Positions 29,941 through 30,666 of a stretch of DNA of 30,666 nt are shown here, piece after piece. Where the stretch lies: assembly GCA_020080175.1 (NCBI GenBank), contig JAGHQL010000240.1:1-30666 (forward strand), read 5' to 3'. Origin of the DNA: Glutinoglossum americanum. Its lineage: Eukaryota; Ascomycota; Geoglossomycetes; Geoglossales; Geoglossaceae. The notes under the pieces are model-generated. The model made no database searches. It was not told the origin of the DNA and worked only from the letters and a program-made list of their open reading frames with translations. Made by a program: the position numbers and the translations under genes. Position 1 is the first letter of the stretch; each line of letters starts with the position of its first letter.

Positions 29941-30666
29941 GCTAAGGTCTCGAAGATACTTGGGGTCGACTGCGGCCCCCCCTGATTAGCTATGCAATAT
30001 CGTCTGATCATCTGTTGGGTCGTTTAGGTAGAAGAGTATATTCTCGAGAGTTGTGTTCGTCTGTGTATCTAAGAAAACAAAAACTTTTGGAGTGGTAACC
30101 ACTCGGCTAATTTACACTCGGGCTTGCCCTCAACCACCGCCTCGGCTCTAACATCATCCTTGGTGGCTTGAGAAGTGTAGACCCCAATCCTTTTTAAATA
30201 TCCCGTTTTTCTAAAGGACAGAAGGGATGTTATACAGACGCTCGAGCCTTTGGAGGCGGAGCTGCAAGGCGTCGGAAATAGTCGGTCTACTGAATCGCAT
30301 TTTAGACACCCTCCAACTTCAATATGGACGAGCTGGGTTGAATTATCATTTTTGCCCGAGGTTGCACAGTCAAAATGGGCAGTTAAATTCCATAGACCTA
30401 CCACCCTTGTGCACCCCAGCTCAATCTGGTCCAGCCACCCAGAAGATTTTCGGCCTTGTCTCCAGATTACGTGGATAGTCGGGATAAACCCAGAGGAATG
30501 GGGACTCTGTAACTAGCTCTAATGCTCTGTGAGCTACGCCTAAGGCTCACCTAAGAACGGACTTCCTGCGGTTTGCTGGTCTGCCTCTCTATGGGTCCAC
30601 AAACTTGTTGTTGGTTATGCTCGTAGGTGCGGAATAGTAGCGGTCACAATGTATATAGGGTCTCGA
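29941..30666. other. No recognised gene at the right edge
   Basis: Overlapping open stretches at 30227-30516 (+) and 30069-30404 (-) resemble no family I know. A + strand frame near 30235-30270 (TLEPLEAELQGVGNS) looks protein-like for a short distance. It may be the edge of another decayed gene. Confidence 0.4.

Overview
The window looks like a repeat-rich stretch of a filamentous ascomycete genome (Pezizomycotina, probably Eurotiales-like). This rests on the mix of families: Fot1/pogo and Tc1 DNA transposons, Tad-type LINEs, a HET-NACHT-WD40 gene, DUF3433-like membrane protein remains and a short GT-AG intron with a CTAAC branch site. Many nonsense codons are of the CAA/CAG/CGA/TGG to stop kind expected from RIP (repeat-induced point mutation). 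No taxon is proved, and nothing here looks bacterial. Almost every coding region is broken.

Layout. 1-54 is the end of an inverted LTR. 57-938 is the 3' half of a Fot1/pogo transposase. 1509-5460 is a RIP-damaged HET-NACHT-WD40 (NLR-type) gene with six exact 126-bp WD40 units and a solo LTR (3159-3479) inside it. About 5716-13718 holds two Tad-like LINE copies head to tail. The first is an internal deletion derivative in which ORF1 runs in frame into the ORF2 tail. The second is full-structure and carries an LTR-like insertion (8656-9368). A third solo LTR (13754-14133) follows. 14139-15160 is AT-rich and unassigned.

From about 15.2 kb the composition changes to GC-richer DNA without RIP-type decay: diverged non-coding repeats (15.9-16.9 kb), then a large DUF3433-like membrane-protein pseudogene (18433-21803) broken by frame changes. 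Inside it lies a G/C homopolymer block with an N gap, almost certainly an assembly artefact.

22159-25982 is a 3.8-kb Tc1/mariner-type transposon with 66-bp inverted repeats (65/66 identical) and a TA target duplication. It carries two convergent genes: a DD34E transposase and a long gene for a Pro/Gln-rich, Cys-containing, charged coiled-coil protein of unknown function. This two-gene element is the best candidate for something little described.

The right end holds an ankyrin-repeat remnant, another probable solo LTR (26530-26879), a small spliced gene of unknown function with a recognisable promoter (28201-28501), and an aminoglycoside-phosphotransferase-fold pseudogene (29173-29940). No tRNA, rRNA or CRISPR was seen.

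The relative order of events can partly be read: the NLR gene and LINEs were mutated by RIP, and the less AT-rich LTRs sit inside them and probably came later. The Tc1-like element is only lightly mutated and is probably the youngest large insertion.
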